A stretch of 64,000 bases of DNA from a bacterium (GTDB taxonomy: Bacteria; Planctomycetota; UBA1135; UBA2386): positions 277,025-341,024 of the forward strand of contig JAUILN010000013.1 in the NCBI GenBank assembly GCA_030432695.1, given 5' to 3'. The position numbers and the translations under genes are program-made. Positions 19,718-30,030 of this stretch are shown here, piece by piece. Each line of letters opens with the position of its first letter. Position 1 is the stretch's first letter. The notes beneath the pieces were generated by a model. It was not told the origin of the DNA and ran no database searches. It saw only the letters and a program-made list of their open reading frames with translations.

Positions 19718-21883
19718 ATGTTCCGTACGAGCCTTCCGCGGCTGGCCACCGCAGTCCTTCTGGTGTCTTCCGCCGCGAGTCAGAACACGCTCGAGACCAC
19801 CTTCGCCAGCAACAGCCGTGGTTCCGTAGGTGGCGCGGTGTTCTTCGATGTCGAGGCCCTGACATCCATGGCGTGGACCAGGATCGACCTCAATCTCGAC
19901 CAGGCGGTCGGGGCCGCGGGATCGGTCGACGTCTACGTGCGGTCCGGGTCGTACGTCGGCAACACGGCCAGCGCCGCGGGCTGGACCCTCGCGTCCACGG
20001 CGGGGGTGACCGCTGCGGGCCCGGACGTGCCCAGTCCCGCGGCGTTGTCGGTGCCGGTGCTGCTACCGGTCGGTAGCCATGCAATCGCGGTCGTGCACCA
20101 CGGTGTGGCGGCTCGTTACACCTCGGGCGCGATGCAGGTCGAGGCCTGCGGCGAACTCGCGATCGAGGCGGGGGCGGCCCAGAACTCCCCGTTCTCCGGG
20201 GTGGCGTTCACGCCACGGACCGCCAACCTGCGGGTGCACTACGTTCCAGGACCCGATGCGCTGGCGTTCGGCATCGACTGCCGCCCGATCGGGGCGGCGA
20301 GCCTGGACCGCGATGGCGAGCGGCTCTCGGTCCACAACCTCGGGGCGAGCGGACGGGACGGAGTCCGGATGGAACTCGGTGGCACGCAGGGCTTCGGCGT
20401 GGACCTCGGCACCGACGCGATCGACTCCACGCACGTTGCTGAACTCGCGTTCCGTGGCAATGGAGGAGGTGCGAGCGACATGGTGTTCGCGACCGTCACG
20501 GTGGCCGGCACGGGCGGCGCGGCGACGGTGACGATCGATACGGCGCCGCTGGGAGGAGTCCATCAGGACGAGTTCGAGCGGGACGGCGTCGTCGTGGCGC
20601 GGCCCGCGACGTCGATCGTGCAGCAGTTCGACGTGACGCCGTTCGCGGCCGGAAAGCCGATCCGCGTCTCGGCTACGTTCCATGCCGACGGAGGGCTTCG
20701 GCTGGAGGTGGGCACGTCGGAGGGCATGCTCGGCGTGATTGCTCGCAAGAAGGAGGTGGCCGACCACATCGTTCGTCGGGTGTCTCCGCCGAACTCCGCG
20801 CCTGCAGGCGGCTGGACCAGTGCCGAGCTGCGGATCGGCGGTCGAGTGTCGATGGCGATCGGAGACATGGGGCATCGCTTGGGCGATGCGACGGTCGTGG
20901 GCCTGTGCAGCACCGAGGTCCGCGGCGATCCGAACATGCCGGGGCTACAGATTCGAGGCAAGGTCGGGGACATGGACGACGACGGCGTGCAGATCCGGCT
21001 CGGCACGGCCGAGGCCGCGGAGTTCTCGTTCGATCCACCAGCGGTCGTCCGTCCCGGTGCGCAGCTCCGCGTGGCGGCCTTCGGCGATACCTCCACGGGC
21101 AGCGACGTCTCGCTCGGCAGCATGTCGCAGGACGAGCTGTCGGGGCAATGGCAGGTGCGCATCGCCTTCGACGCGGCCGCGACGCAGCAGCGTGTCGAAG
21201 CCGTGCGCCAGGGAACCGTGGTCCACCGAACGGTCGTGCCGGTGGGGCTCGCGGGGACCTGCTCTGCATTGCCGTCTTCCTGCGGCAAACTCGGCGGCCG
21301 CACGCCATGCTTCAAGACCTGCTACGACAACCTGGTGCTGTTCCAGGCGGTCGACGGCACGTCGGTGCTCTGCGACGAACTCCGCTTCCTGCGGGTCGGC
21401 GGCGCCGAGGTCCTGCACAAGACCCGGATGGAGCTGACCGCGCGGGGTCTGGACGAGGTCGTGCTCACCGACGTGAAGGCCAGCAAACTGCACCGCATCG
21501 GTCGTTCGTTGGTCGGGTCGTCGGGAACGCCGCGGTTGACGATCGAAGGCCGGCCCGACGTCGGCAACTCCGGGTTCGGCCTGCTCGCCCACAACCTGGT
21601 CCCGCAGTCGTCGGCCTTCCTGCTGCTGGGCCTGCCCGCCGATCCGCCGGTCGATCTCGGGCCGCTGGGAGCGCCGGGCGGGGAGATCGGTGTCCTTGCG
21701 TTCGATGCGCTCCTCGTCCAGGTCGAACCGGATGGCACCGCGAGCTGGTCGCTGCCCATTCCGAATCAGCCAGCCCTGGTGCGTGCCGCTCTCGCGACCC
21801 AGGCCGTCGATGTCGATCCTGCGCACCCCAATGCGCTGGGCGTGGCGCACTCGCGGGTCCTGGTGTTCCGGATCGAGCAGTAG
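19718..21883 (+). CDS. large exported protein of unknown function
   Basis: signal peptide MFRTSLPRLATAVLLVSSAAS; no family recognised. Confidence 0.65.
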   Translation: MFRTSLPRLATAVLLVSSAASQNTLETTFASNSRGSVGGAVFFDVEALTSMAWTRIDLNLDQAVGAAGSVDVYVRSGSYVGNTASAAGWTLASTAGVTAAGPDVPSPAALSVPVLLPVGSHAIAVVHHGVAARYTSGAMQVEACGELAIEAGAAQNSPFSGVAFTPRTANLRVHYVPGPDALAFGIDCRPIGAASLDRDGERLSVHNLGASGRDGVRMELGGTQGFGVDLGTDAIDSTHVAELAFRGNGGGASDMVFATVTVAGTGGAATVTIDTAPLGGVHQDEFERDGVVVARPATSIVQQFDVTPFAAGKPIRVSATFHADGGLRLEVGTSEGMLGVIARKKEVADHIVRRVSPPNSAPAGGWTSAELRIGGRVSMAIGDMGHRLGDATVVGLCSTEVRGDPNMPGLQIRGKVGDMDDDGVQIRLGTAEAAEFSFDPPAVVRPGAQLRVAAFGDTSTGSDVSLGSMSQDELSGQWQVRIAFDAAATQQRVEAVRQGTVVHRTVVPVGLAGTCSALPSSCGKLGGRTPCFKTCYDNLVLFQAVDGTSVLCDELRFLRVGGAEVLHKTRMELTARGLDEVVLTDVKASKLHRIGRSLVGSSGTPRLTIEGRPDVGNSGFGLLAHNLVPQSSAFLLLGLPADPPVDLGPLGAPGGEIGVLAFDALLVQVEPDGTASWSLPIPNQPALVRAALATQAVDVDPAHPNALGVAHSRVLVFRIEQ

Positions 21884-22125
21884 CGGGTCGAGACGATGCG
21901 GCGCATGACAATCGTCGGCGCGGCCGAGTGCCTCGGCGTGCAGCGAACGAGGCGCATCGCACCCAGTCGGCGATCACCGGAGGCCGAGCTGAAAGCGCTC
22001 CGTGGGATCGGATCGATCTGGTCGGGCGGCTTGGTGTCATGACGCCGCCGCGTCCTGAGGAGCGGCCGGCGTGACCAGCACCTTCCGTGCGACGGCTACC
22101 CTGACACCCACCGATCGAGCGAGTG

Positions 22126-23217
22126 TCAGCGCGCGCCCGGATGCTCCACCGCGTGCAGCCCCCGCCACGTCACCCCGAGCCCCGGCGTGTCGGGATAGTG
22201 CACCTGTCCATCGAGTCCCACCCGCACGCCGTCCGCCACGTCATCGGCGAGCAGCAAGGCGCCGTCCATATCCACCCAATCGAGCAGCGGCAGCAGCTGC
22301 GCGATCGCCGAGATGCCGACGGTCGACTCGGTCATGCAGCCGACCATGACCTTCAGGCCCAGCTCCTGCGCCTGCGCGATCATCCGCCGCGCCGGCGTGA
22401 GTCCACCGCACTTGGTCAGCTTGATGTTGATGCCGTGGAACAGCGGCGCGCAGCGGGTGACGTCGGCTTCGGTCTGGCAGGACTCGTCGGCGACGATCGG
22501 CAGCGGGGACTCGGCGTAGAGGCGCGCGCTGCCGGCGAGGTCGTCGGCGGGCAGCGGTTGCTCGAGGAACTCGACGCCGAGCGCCTGCAGGCGGGGGGCG
22601 AGGTCGAGGGTCGTGGTCGCGTCCCAGGCGCAGTTGGCGTCGATGCGGAAGGTGGCGTCGGGGGCGGCGGCGCGCAGGGCTTCGACGATCGCGAGGTCTC
22701 GAGCGGGATCGCCGGTGCCGAGCTTGATCTTGTAGATCGGGAAGTCGGGGAACTCGCGGAGCTTCTGGACCATGGTCGCGAGGTCGGCGATGCCGATGGT
22801 GTAGTCGCTCGCGGGGACCTGTGAGACGTCGAGGTCCCACAGCTTCCAGACGCGCTCGCGCAGGCGCTTGCCCCAGAGGTCGTGGGCGGCCTGGTCGAGA
22901 GCACAGAGTGCGAAGGGGTCGTCCTTCAGGAGTGGCGCGAGGCGCTCCCAGTACTGCTCGGGGGTGTCGAGCGGCGTGGCCTCGATCGCGGCGCGGTGGC
23001 GCTCCAGGCTCTCGGCCATGGTCGCCGCGGAGTTGCCGTAGTAGCCCACGGTCGAGGCTTCGCCGAAGCCGGAGAGCGGGCCCTGGCGCAGCGGGTCGGC
23101 GGGGTCCTCGTCCCGGAGTTCGACGATCAGGTTGGTCTGCGTGTCGAACGAACCGTGCGCGATGGTGAACGTGTGGCGCAGGCGCAGCGCGGTGGGGTGG
23201 AGGTGGAGGGTGGGCAT
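22126..23217 (-). CDS. mandelate racemase/muconate lactonizing family (L-Ala-D/L-Glu epimerase-like)
   Basis: DYTIGI, KIKLGTGDPARDLAIVEALR, RIDANCAWDA, FLEQPLP, ADESCQTEADV, INIKLTKCGGL. Confidence 0.9.
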   Translation of the reverse strand: MPTLHLHPTALRLRHTFTIAHGSFDTQTNLIVELRDEDPADPLRQGPLSGFGEASTVGYYGNSAATMAESLERHRAAIEATPLDTPEQYWERLAPLLKDDPFALCALDQAAHDLWGKRLRERVWKLWDLDVSQVPASDYTIGIADLATMVQKLREFPDFPIYKIKLGTGDPARDLAIVEALRAAAPDATFRIDANCAWDATTTLDLAPRLQALGVEFLEQPLPADDLAGSARLYAESPLPIVADESCQTEADVTRCAPLFHGINIKLTKCGGLTPARRMIAQAQELGLKVMVGCMTESTVGISAIAQLLPLLDWVDMDGALLLADDVADGVRVGLDGQVHYPDTPGLGVTWRGLHAVEHPGAR

Positions 23218-23264
23218 CGCAGGTGCGAGCCTACCCGACGCGCCGACCAGGTAGAGCCAGCGCG

Positions 23265-25403
23265 TCAGCGACCTGCGGGACCGCGGGCCGTGGCCCAGGC
23301 CGGGTCGGCGTCGAGCGCTTCGAGCACGCCGCGCAGCAGGTCGCGGCTCGGGCCGAGGTCACCGGGCTCGGTCGGGGCCAGGGCGGGGTCGGGAGACCGG
23401 CCGGCGAGCTGCTGCAGCCGGGCGAGGAGGACGCCCGCTCGCGGATCGGGGCCGGGTGCTTCGGGGCGCGGCGCGTCCTTGAAGGTCGTCACCGCGGTCA
23501 GGGCCGGACCGGGTTCGAACGGCTCGGCCTCCAGAAGATCGAGCGCCAACACGAAGTCCCGCTCGCGCGCCAGCCGCTGCCGGTCGCGTGGTCGCTGCTG
23601 CAGCCACGGCGCCTTCACCAGGTTCGCCAGCGTCGGTGCCAGCACCGCGCGCAGCTTGGGATGCGGGTCGTCCTCGAGCAGCTCGATCGCCCGCTCGACG
23701 TCGCCGGCCTGCGCGACGACCACCGCGTAGAGCAGCGTCACCCGCGGCTCGCGCGGATCGAGTGCGTGCGCCGCCGCGAGCTGCTCCGCCGCGCCTTGCA
23801 GTTCGCCGGCGGCATGTGCGAGCTGGGCCCGGTAGTACAGCGCGGTCACGTCGTGCGGGTCGTCGGCGGCGACGGCCTCGAGGTCGCCCTTGCAGAAGTC
23901 GCGCTGCGCCGCGCCGGTCTCGACCAGGCTGCCGCCCTGCACGCCGCCGCAGCGGTCCTGGATCCGCAGCAGGCGGTAACGCGGCTCGTGCGGCTGCCAG
24001 TCGATCGCGGCGTCCAACTGGCTGCGCGGGCCGCCGGCCAGCCAGCGCGCGGCGTCGGTGGCGGCCAGCACCTGGGCCACACCCGAGATGCCGAGGCCGA
24101 GGCCGAGCACGCCGCCGGCGACGTACAGCAGGGCGCCGGTGGGGCGCACCGTGGTGCTGGGCAACAGCGGCCGACGAGCCAGCGAGCCGAGCACCAGGAA
24201 CGCGGCGCACGCGGCTGGCGCATTGGCGAGGGGGGACCGGGTCAGGCCGGCGAGGAGCAGAGCGAGTACCGGCGCCGCGTCGCGCCAGCCGTCGCGATGG
24301 CGCAGGGCCGGGCCGAGCGCCCGCAGCAAGAACACGAGGACTGCGGCGAGTGCCAGGAGCCCACCGTCGACCGCGAGCTCCAGCAGGTCGTTGTGCGGGG
24401 TCGCCGCCAGCGTGGCGAAGCGGCGCCCGAACGAGGTCGCCTCGATCTCGGCCTGGCTGCGGAAGCGCGGGTAGTCGAAGCGGAACTGGCCGGCGCCGTG
24501 GCCGAGCAGCGGGGCCTCGCCGAGCATCGCTGTGGACGACTTCCACAGTTCGGTGCGAACCGTCACCGTCGACGGGCTCGGCGCGCTCCACTCCGCCGAC
24601 TCCGGAGTCGCGGTCTCGGTGGCCGGCGTGGTCGGTGTCGAGCGCGACAGCGAGTGAGCGACGAAGGCCGCGGCCAATGCGAGGACGAGTACGCCGAGGC
24701 CGACGCGCAGGCGGCGGCCGGAAGCCGGCAGGGTTGCGACCACTGCGAGCGTGCCGGCCAGCAGCGCACCGCGGCTGCCGGTGAGCGCGAGGTGCGTGCT
24801 CGCCAGGACGGCGATGCCGAACCAGGCCGCGCGGCGCTGTCCGCCGCGGGCGACCAGGGCTGCGGCCGCGGCGACGCCGACTGCCGAGACTTCGCCGGCC
24901 GCATTGAGGTTGGCGAGGAACGAGACGGGCTCACCGCGCGCCGCGTAGCGGCCGAGTAGCTCCATGCCGGCGGACTTGAACAGCTCCTGGATACCGAGCG
25001 CCTGCAGGACGCCGTAGCCGGCGGCCACTGCGCCGAGCACCGCGACCGCACCGAGGCTCGCCGAGAGTCCGCCGCGCGCACCGAACAGGAACAGCAGGCC
25101 CAGCGCGAGGTGGTACTGCGCCCGGTCGAGCGCCATCGCCGGATTCGTCGACCACGCCGCACTGCACAGGCCGAACGCGCACAGCGCTGCCCATGCCAGG
25201 CTGCCACCGGGCAACGGCCACGGCCGCCAGCGCGGCAGCGACACCGCGAGCAGCGCTGCGGCCAACAGTGCCAGCCCACGCCGCGCCGCCTCGAAGTCGA
25301 TCCACAGCGGGTGGAACGGCAGGGTGACCAGGAGCAGCAGCAGGAGACCGAAGCGGTCGATCCGGCCGGCCCCCGCTGCGGCGACTTCGCGAGCCGGCAT
25401 CAC
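23265..25403 (-). CDS. O-antigen ligase-like multi-TM protein with TPR-like C terminus
   Basis: multi-TM; LTGSRGALLAGTLAVVATL, TPHNDLLELAVDGGLLALAAVLVFLL; C-terminal helical repeats; GTGA overlap with the ftsY stop. Confidence 0.8.
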   Translation of the reverse strand: MMPAREVAAAGAGRIDRFGLLLLLLVTLPFHPLWIDFEAARRGLALLAAALLAVSLPRWRPWPLPGGSLAWAALCAFGLCSAAWSTNPAMALDRAQYHLALGLLFLFGARGGLSASLGAVAVLGAVAAGYGVLQALGIQELFKSAGMELLGRYAARGEPVSFLANLNAAGEVSAVGVAAAAALVARGGQRRAAWFGIAVLASTHLALTGSRGALLAGTLAVVATLPASGRRLRVGLGVLVLALAAAFVAHSLSRSTPTTPATETATPESAEWSAPSPSTVTVRTELWKSSTAMLGEAPLLGHGAGQFRFDYPRFRSQAEIEATSFGRRFATLAATPHNDLLELAVDGGLLALAAVLVFLLRALGPALRHRDGWRDAAPVLALLLAGLTRSPLANAPAACAAFLVLGSLARRPLLPSTTVRPTGALLYVAGGVLGLGLGISGVAQVLAATDAARWLAGGPRSQLDAAIDWQPHEPRYRLLRIQDRCGGVQGGSLVETGAAQRDFCKGDLEAVAADDPHDVTALYYRAQLAHAAGELQGAAEQLAAAHALDPREPRVTLLYAVVVAQAGDVERAIELLEDDPHPKLRAVLAPTLANLVKAPWLQQRPRDRQRLARERDFVLALDLLEAEPFEPGPALTAVTTFKDAPRPEAPGPDPRAGVLLARLQQLAGRSPDPALAPTEPGDLGPSRDLLRGVLEALDADPAWATARGPAGR

Positions 25404-26332
25404 GCGCTCGCGGTCTCTTGGCCCTCGAACTTGAGGATCGCGTCGACGAACGGTTCGGCGGCGAACGGCTCGAGGTCGTCGATGCTCTCACCGACGCCGA
25501 TGAACTTCACCGGCACGTCGACCTTCTCGCGGATGCCGAACACCGCACCACCCTTGGCGGTGCCGTCCATCTTGGCCAGGATCAGCCCGGTCACGCCCGC
25601 CACCTTGCCGAACTCCTCGGCCTGGCGGATGGCGTTCTGACCGGTGGTGCCGTCGAGCACCTGCAGCGTCTCGTGCGGTGCGTCGGGTATCTGCTTCTTC
25701 ACCACCCGGACGACCTTGGCCAGCTCGTCCATCAGGTTCTTCTGGGTGTGCAGACGGCCGGCGGTGTCGAGGATCAGGTAGTCGATGCCGCGCGACCTGG
25801 CTGCCGCGCAGGCGTCGAAGGCCACCGCGGCCGGGTCGGCACCGGTGCCCTGCTTGATGATGTCGATGCCGAGCCGCTCGGCCCACAGCGACAGCTGCTC
25901 GACCGCCGCGGCGCGGAAGGTATCGCCCGCACCGACCAGGACCTTGTGGCCCTCGCTCTGCAGGCGCCGCGCCAGCTTGGCGATCGAGGTGGTCTTGCCC
26001 GAGCCGTTCACGCCGACCACCAGGATCACCGTGGTCCCCGTCGGAGCCTTCACCAGGCTGCCCTCGCAGCCCTCGAGCCGGGCGAGCAGCGCCTTGCGCA
26101 GGAACGCCGGCACCTCGGTCGTCTCGGCGATCTCGCGCTTCTTCCAGGCCTGCTCCAGCTCGGCGACGATCTTGCTGCCGGTCGGTCCGAGGTCGGAGGT
26201 GTAGAGGACCTCCTCGAGTTCCTCGAGGAAGTCGGCATCGAGCTTCCGGCCGCGCCCGAACAGGCGGGACAGACCGGATGCCAGCTTCTCGCGCGTCTTG
26301 CGCAGTCCGGAGAACAGCTTGCCGAAGACCAT
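25400..26332 (-). CDS. ftsY: signal recognition particle receptor FtsY
   Basis: VVGVNGSGKTTSIAKLA, GDTFRAAAVEQL, LDTAGRLHTQKNLMDEL, KMDGTAKGGAV, GVGESIDDLEPF. Confidence 0.97.
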   Translation of the reverse strand: MVFGKLFSGLRKTREKLASGLSRLFGRGRKLDADFLEELEEVLYTSDLGPTGSKIVAELEQAWKKREIAETTEVPAFLRKALLARLEGCEGSLVKAPTGTTVILVVGVNGSGKTTSIAKLARRLQSEGHKVLVGAGDTFRAAAVEQLSLWAERLGIDIIKQGTGADPAAVAFDACAAARSRGIDYLILDTAGRLHTQKNLMDELAKVVRVVKKQIPDAPHETLQVLDGTTGQNAIRQAEEFGKVAGVTGLILAKMDGTAKGGAVFGIREKVDVPVKFIGVGESIDDLEPFAAEPFVDAILKFEGQETASA

Positions 26333-26340
26333 GCGGACGC

Positions 26341-27213
26341 TCAGGAGTCGGAGAGGGGGCGGGGCAGGGGAAGGCGCGGCAGCGGGAGACGGGGTGCGGT
26401 GAACACCTCGTCGACCGGCCGCGCGGCGCTCGGGGAGGCGTCGCTCTCCGGCTGGGGCGGCGCGCTCGGCGCCTGTTCCGCCGAGACGGACGCGGGCTCG
26501 TCCTGGGTGTGCGCGGTCGCCCCATCCTCGGTGGCCCCATCCTGGGTGGCTTCCGTGGCGCGGCTCTGCAGCCGACCCTGCTCGTGGTCGATGCGGATCC
26601 GGTCGATGATGCCGTTCACGAAGCCGCCCGAGTTGGCGGTCGAGTAGCGCTTGGCGATCTCGATCGCCTCGTTGATCGTGACCTTCGGTGGCACCTCGGC
26701 GCAGTGCAGCAGCTCGTAGACCGCCATCCGCAGGACGTTCCGATCCACCGCCGCCATCCGTTCGAGGTTCCAGTTGCGGGCCACGCGGCGCAGGATCCGG
26801 TCGATCTCGTCCTTGTGCTGCAGGGCGCCCTTCACGAGCCGCCGGGTGAACGCGCGGCCGTCCTCGTCCTTGAGCTGGCCCTGGGCCTCGGCATCGTCGA
26901 GAAACTCGGTGAGGTAGCGGTCGATCTCGCTCGCGGTGAGGGGCTCGATCCGTGCCGCCGCGCCCATGCCGTCTCGCGCGCCTTCCGACGGACCTTGCGT
27001 CCGGCGATCCGTTCGAGTCCGGCCCTCCGCCCTGCCCCGAGCCTCCAGCCTGCCCCGAGCCTCCAGCCTGCCCCGAGCGGGCGTCGAGCGCACGCGTCCC
27101 GCCTGATCCGAGCGGCCAACCTGGCCCGGAGCTGTCAGGCCCGCCCGACCGCGGAGGTCGAGCTGGTAGAGGAACTGCATCGCGGCCTCGCGGGCCCGGG
27201 TTCGACGGCGCAT
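26341..27213 (-). CDS. nusB: transcription antitermination factor NusB with insertion and C-terminal extension
   Basis: MRRRTRAREAAMQFLYQLD, DRNVLRMAVYELLHCAEVPPKVTINEAIEIAKRYSTANSGGFVNGIID. Confidence 0.9.
   Translation of the reverse strand: MRRRTRAREAAMQFLYQLDLRGRAGLTAPGQVGRSDQAGRVRSTPARGRLEARGRLEARGRAEGRTRTDRRTQGPSEGARDGMGAAARIEPLTASEIDRYLTEFLDDAEAQGQLKDEDGRAFTRRLVKGALQHKDEIDRILRRVARNWNLERMAAVDRNVLRMAVYELLHCAEVPPKVTINEAIEIAKRYSTANSGGFVNGIIDRIRIDHEQGRLQSRATEATQDGATEDGATAHTQDEPASVSAEQAPSAPPQPESDASPSAARPVDEVFTAPRLPLPRLPLPRPLSDS
27031..27078. repeat. 18-bp tandem repeat (CCTGCCCCGAGCCTCCAG, about 2.7 copies) inside nusB
   Basis: direct reading; encodes GRLEAR/GRLEAR on the - strand. Confidence 0.9.
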
Positions 27214-27365
27214 CGGAACTTGGTCTCGGTGGCGCGCGGACTCGCTACGAGCCGCGCGGACAGGGTGCTGCAAAGAACGAACGGCCGAGCAGAGTAGCGC
27301 CGGGGCGCGGGTTGGGGAAGCTGTCGGCGGAGGCGTTCGGGCCCGCAGGCATCGTTCAGCGGCCT

Positions 27366-27845
27366 TCAGCTCAGCCGGTCGCGGACGTCGAGCATCTCCA
27401 GGGCGGCCAGGGCCGCGTCGGCGCCCTTGTTCCCCACCTTGCCGCCGGCGCGGTCGAGCGCCTGTTCCAGCGTCTCGCAGGTCAGCAGTCCGAAGCCGAC
27501 CGGCTTGTCGGTGGCGACCATCGCGTCCATGCAGCCGCGCGATGCCTGCGAGCACACGTAGTCGTAGTGGTCGGTGGCACCGCGGATCACGCAGCCCAGC
27601 GCCACCACCGCGTCGTGGTCGGCGGCGGCCCAGCGGCAGGCCAGCGGCAGTTCGAATGCGCCGGGGACCTTCACCACGGTGATGGAGTCCGCGCCGATTC
27701 CGCTGCGGGCCAGGGCATCGCGGGCGCCGCGCTCCAGGCGTTCGGTGATCAGGTCGTTGAAGCGGGCGACGACGATCGCGATCCGGCGGCCCTCGCCGCG
27801 CGGGAGACCGGAGTCCGGCAGAGGTGCACCTCGGGAGTCGTTCAT
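27366..27845 (-). CDS. ribH: 6,7-dimethyl-8-ribityllumazine synthase
   Basis: VVARFNDLITERL, VPGAFELPL, ALGCVIRGATDHYDYV, GKVGNKGADAALAALEM. Confidence 0.96.
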   Translation of the reverse strand: MNDSRGAPLPDSGLPRGEGRRIAIVVARFNDLITERLERGARDALARSGIGADSITVVKVPGAFELPLACRWAAADHDAVVALGCVIRGATDHYDYVCSQASRGCMDAMVATDKPVGFGLLTCETLEQALDRAGGKVGNKGADAALAALEMLDVRDRLS

Positions 27846-27949
27846 GGCGGTGGGGCGGAGCGGAGGGCAGTCATACCACCGGTCCGAGCCCGGTCCCAGC
27901 CGCTCCTTTTCGCTGGCCCGCCCGCCGGCCCCGCTCGAAGATCCCGCCG

Positions 27950-28333
27950 ATGGTGGTCGGCTTCTGGTCCTCGTTCGTGGTCACGCTGGTGCTGGTCGGC
28001 GCCACGGTCTGGACCGGTTTCACCGCTCGGCGGCGAGCCCATCTCGGCCTCGCCCTGGCGGCGGTCGCGATGCTCACGGTGACGATCCTGCTCACCGAGC
28101 GGCTGGTCCGGGCCATCGACTTCCCCGAGGCGGAGATGGCGATCCATCTGATCTTCGCCAAGACCGGTGCGCTGTTGGTGCTGCCGGTGGCGGTCACCGG
28201 GATCCTGACCTGGCGCCGACCGACCTGGAAGAAGGTTCATCTGACCTGCGTCGCGTTGTTCCTGCTCGACGTGCTGATCGCCACCGGCACCGGGATCTGG
28301 GTGTTCTCGCTGTCGACTCCGCGCGGCGCCTGA
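27950..28333 (+). CDS. small 4-TM integral membrane protein, hypothetical
   Basis: 127 aa, hydrophobic helices, ATG 27950. Confidence 0.6.
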   Translation: MVVGFWSSFVVTLVLVGATVWTGFTARRRAHLGLALAAVAMLTVTILLTERLVRAIDFPEAEMAIHLIFAKTGALLVLPVAVTGILTWRRPTWKKVHLTCVALFLLDVLIATGTGIWVFSLSTPRGA

Positions 28334-28390
28334 TCCCGATCCGGGACCCGGGCTGAAGGGAGCGTCCCGAGCGCCCCGATACCACCTCCG

Positions 28391-29011
28391 ATGGCGACGG
28401 GGGTGGAGAGTCCGGTCCAGGTTCCGGTCGAAGTGCCGCCGCGGGCGGATCGATCCACGGTGCAGCCGGTCGCGGTCGTGCATCCCGCGGCGCCGGCTCG
28501 GCCGCGATGGCACACGTTGCGGCGCGGGCTGCTGCGCGACCTGGTCCGCGGCGTGGTGGCGGTGATCGTCCTGCACGTCTTCCTGATCCAGGTGTCGATC
28601 GTGCGCGGCGATTCGATGCGCCCGGGTCTGGTCGACGGCGACCGGCTGATCGTCGACCGGGTGAGTGCCGCGATCGAGCACGTCGAGCGCTTCGACGTGG
28701 TCGTGCTCGGCAATCCGAGCGATCCGCGGGTCGACTACGTGAAGCGCGTCGTCGGACTGCCGGGCGACCGGGTCTCGTTGCACGAGGGCGTATTGACCAT
28801 CAACGACCGGGTGGTCGAGGAAGACTTCGGCCCGGTGGTCGACCGCGTGAACTTCCGGAGCCGGGTCGTGCCGCTCGGTCACTGCTTCGTGCTCGGCGAC
28901 AACCGACCGATCAGTCGCGACAGCCGCGAGTTCGGCATGGTGCCGCTCGAACTCCTGCGCGGCGTGGTGCGGGTGCGGTTCTGGCCGCTCGACCGCGTCC
29001 ACCTGTTCTGA
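28391..29011 (+). CDS. lepB: signal peptidase I
   Basis: VRGDSMRPGLVDGDRLIVDRV (Ser), YVKRVVGLPGDRVSL (Lys), LGDNRPISRDSREFG. Confidence 0.93.
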   Translation: MATGVESPVQVPVEVPPRADRSTVQPVAVVHPAAPARPRWHTLRRGLLRDLVRGVVAVIVLHVFLIQVSIVRGDSMRPGLVDGDRLIVDRVSAAIEHVERFDVVVLGNPSDPRVDYVKRVVGLPGDRVSLHEGVLTINDRVVEEDFGPVVDRVNFRSRVVPLGHCFVLGDNRPISRDSREFGMVPLELLRGVVRVRFWPLDRVHLF

Positions 29012-29014
29012 CCG

Positions 29015-29836
29015 TCACCGCGACGTGCGCAGCCCGGTGTGCTCGCTGCGGCCGCTGCAGCCGGGGTACGACCACTCCGAGATCGCGGTCAGCCCCGGCG
29101 GCGCGCGGTCGGTGAGGAACTCGATGTAGAAGGTCTCGAGGATCCGGCCGACGCTCGGGTCGACGAAGTCGAAGTCGAGGACCAGCCGACCGCTGGCTTC
29201 GACGCGGCCGGTGGCCAGCGAGCCGGAGCCCTGGCGGTTGACGGTCACGCGATCGCCGACCTGGGTGAGGGTCCAGGTGTCGCGGAACCGCGGGGTGGTC
29301 AGCGTGCAGCTGGAATCGAGGACGTCCTCGTTCAGGTCCCAGGTGCCGGCGAGGTCCTGGAGCGGAGGGATGCGGGTGGCGCGGAACGCGTCGGTGCCGG
29401 TGCACTGGCTCGCGCCGATCGCCTGGTCCCAGTCGCCGTCGCCGGTGAGCGTGCCGTCGGAGCCGAGCACCAGCGCCAGGTCGGTGACCGTCGCGAAGCC
29501 GCCGGAGATCGGATAGCGACCGCTCAGCAGGAGGCCGGTGGCGGTGACCGGGCCCTCGAACTGCAGCCCGCTCTGGTCGGCGGCGACCACCTCGAGGCCC
29601 GACTGGGTGACCTCGATGCGGTAGCTCTGCAGCGCCTGGGTCCGGCCGGCACAGGCCGACGTGGCGTCGGGGACGATCGTCAGGTTCCACGAGCCCGCGT
29701 AGCCGGCGGGGTCGGGCGTGGATCCTCCACCGCCGCCGCCGCTGCAGCCGGCGAGCGCCAGGGCGAGCGGCCAGGCGGCCACCAACGTTGGCGTGGATCG
29801 CGTCCGGGATCTGAGGGCGGGCGGCCTGTCGGTCAT
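29015..29836 (-). CDS. lipoprotein of unknown function
   Basis: PLALALAGCSGGGGGGS lipobox and linker; ATG 29836. Confidence 0.65.
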   Translation of the reverse strand: MTDRPPALRSRTRSTPTLVAAWPLALALAGCSGGGGGGSTPDPAGYAGSWNLTIVPDATSACAGRTQALQSYRIEVTQSGLEVVAADQSGLQFEGPVTATGLLLSGRYPISGGFATVTDLALVLGSDGTLTGDGDWDQAIGASQCTGTDAFRATRIPPLQDLAGTWDLNEDVLDSSCTLTTPRFRDTWTLTQVGDRVTVNRQGSGSLATGRVEASGRLVLDFDFVDPSVGRILETFYIEFLTDRAPPGLTAISEWSYPGCSGRSEHTGLRTSR

Positions 29837-30030
29837 CGAGGCGATGGTAGTGGGGGTGGCGGGGAGCGTCACCGGGTCGGGTCCCTTCTCGATCCTGCGA
29901 GCGCGGTCGGCTCCCCGGCCGATTCCGTGTCGGGCCCCGGCTCGTCGACGGGGCGCTCGTCGAGGACGCCTGCCCGAACCGGAGACCGCGCCCCTCGACG
30001 GCGCGAGCGGCACAGCGTCTAGTGGCGGCC

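Noticed and set aside
27031-27078. Possible CRISPR or intergenic satellite
   Set aside because: No spacers; repeat is in frame within nusB
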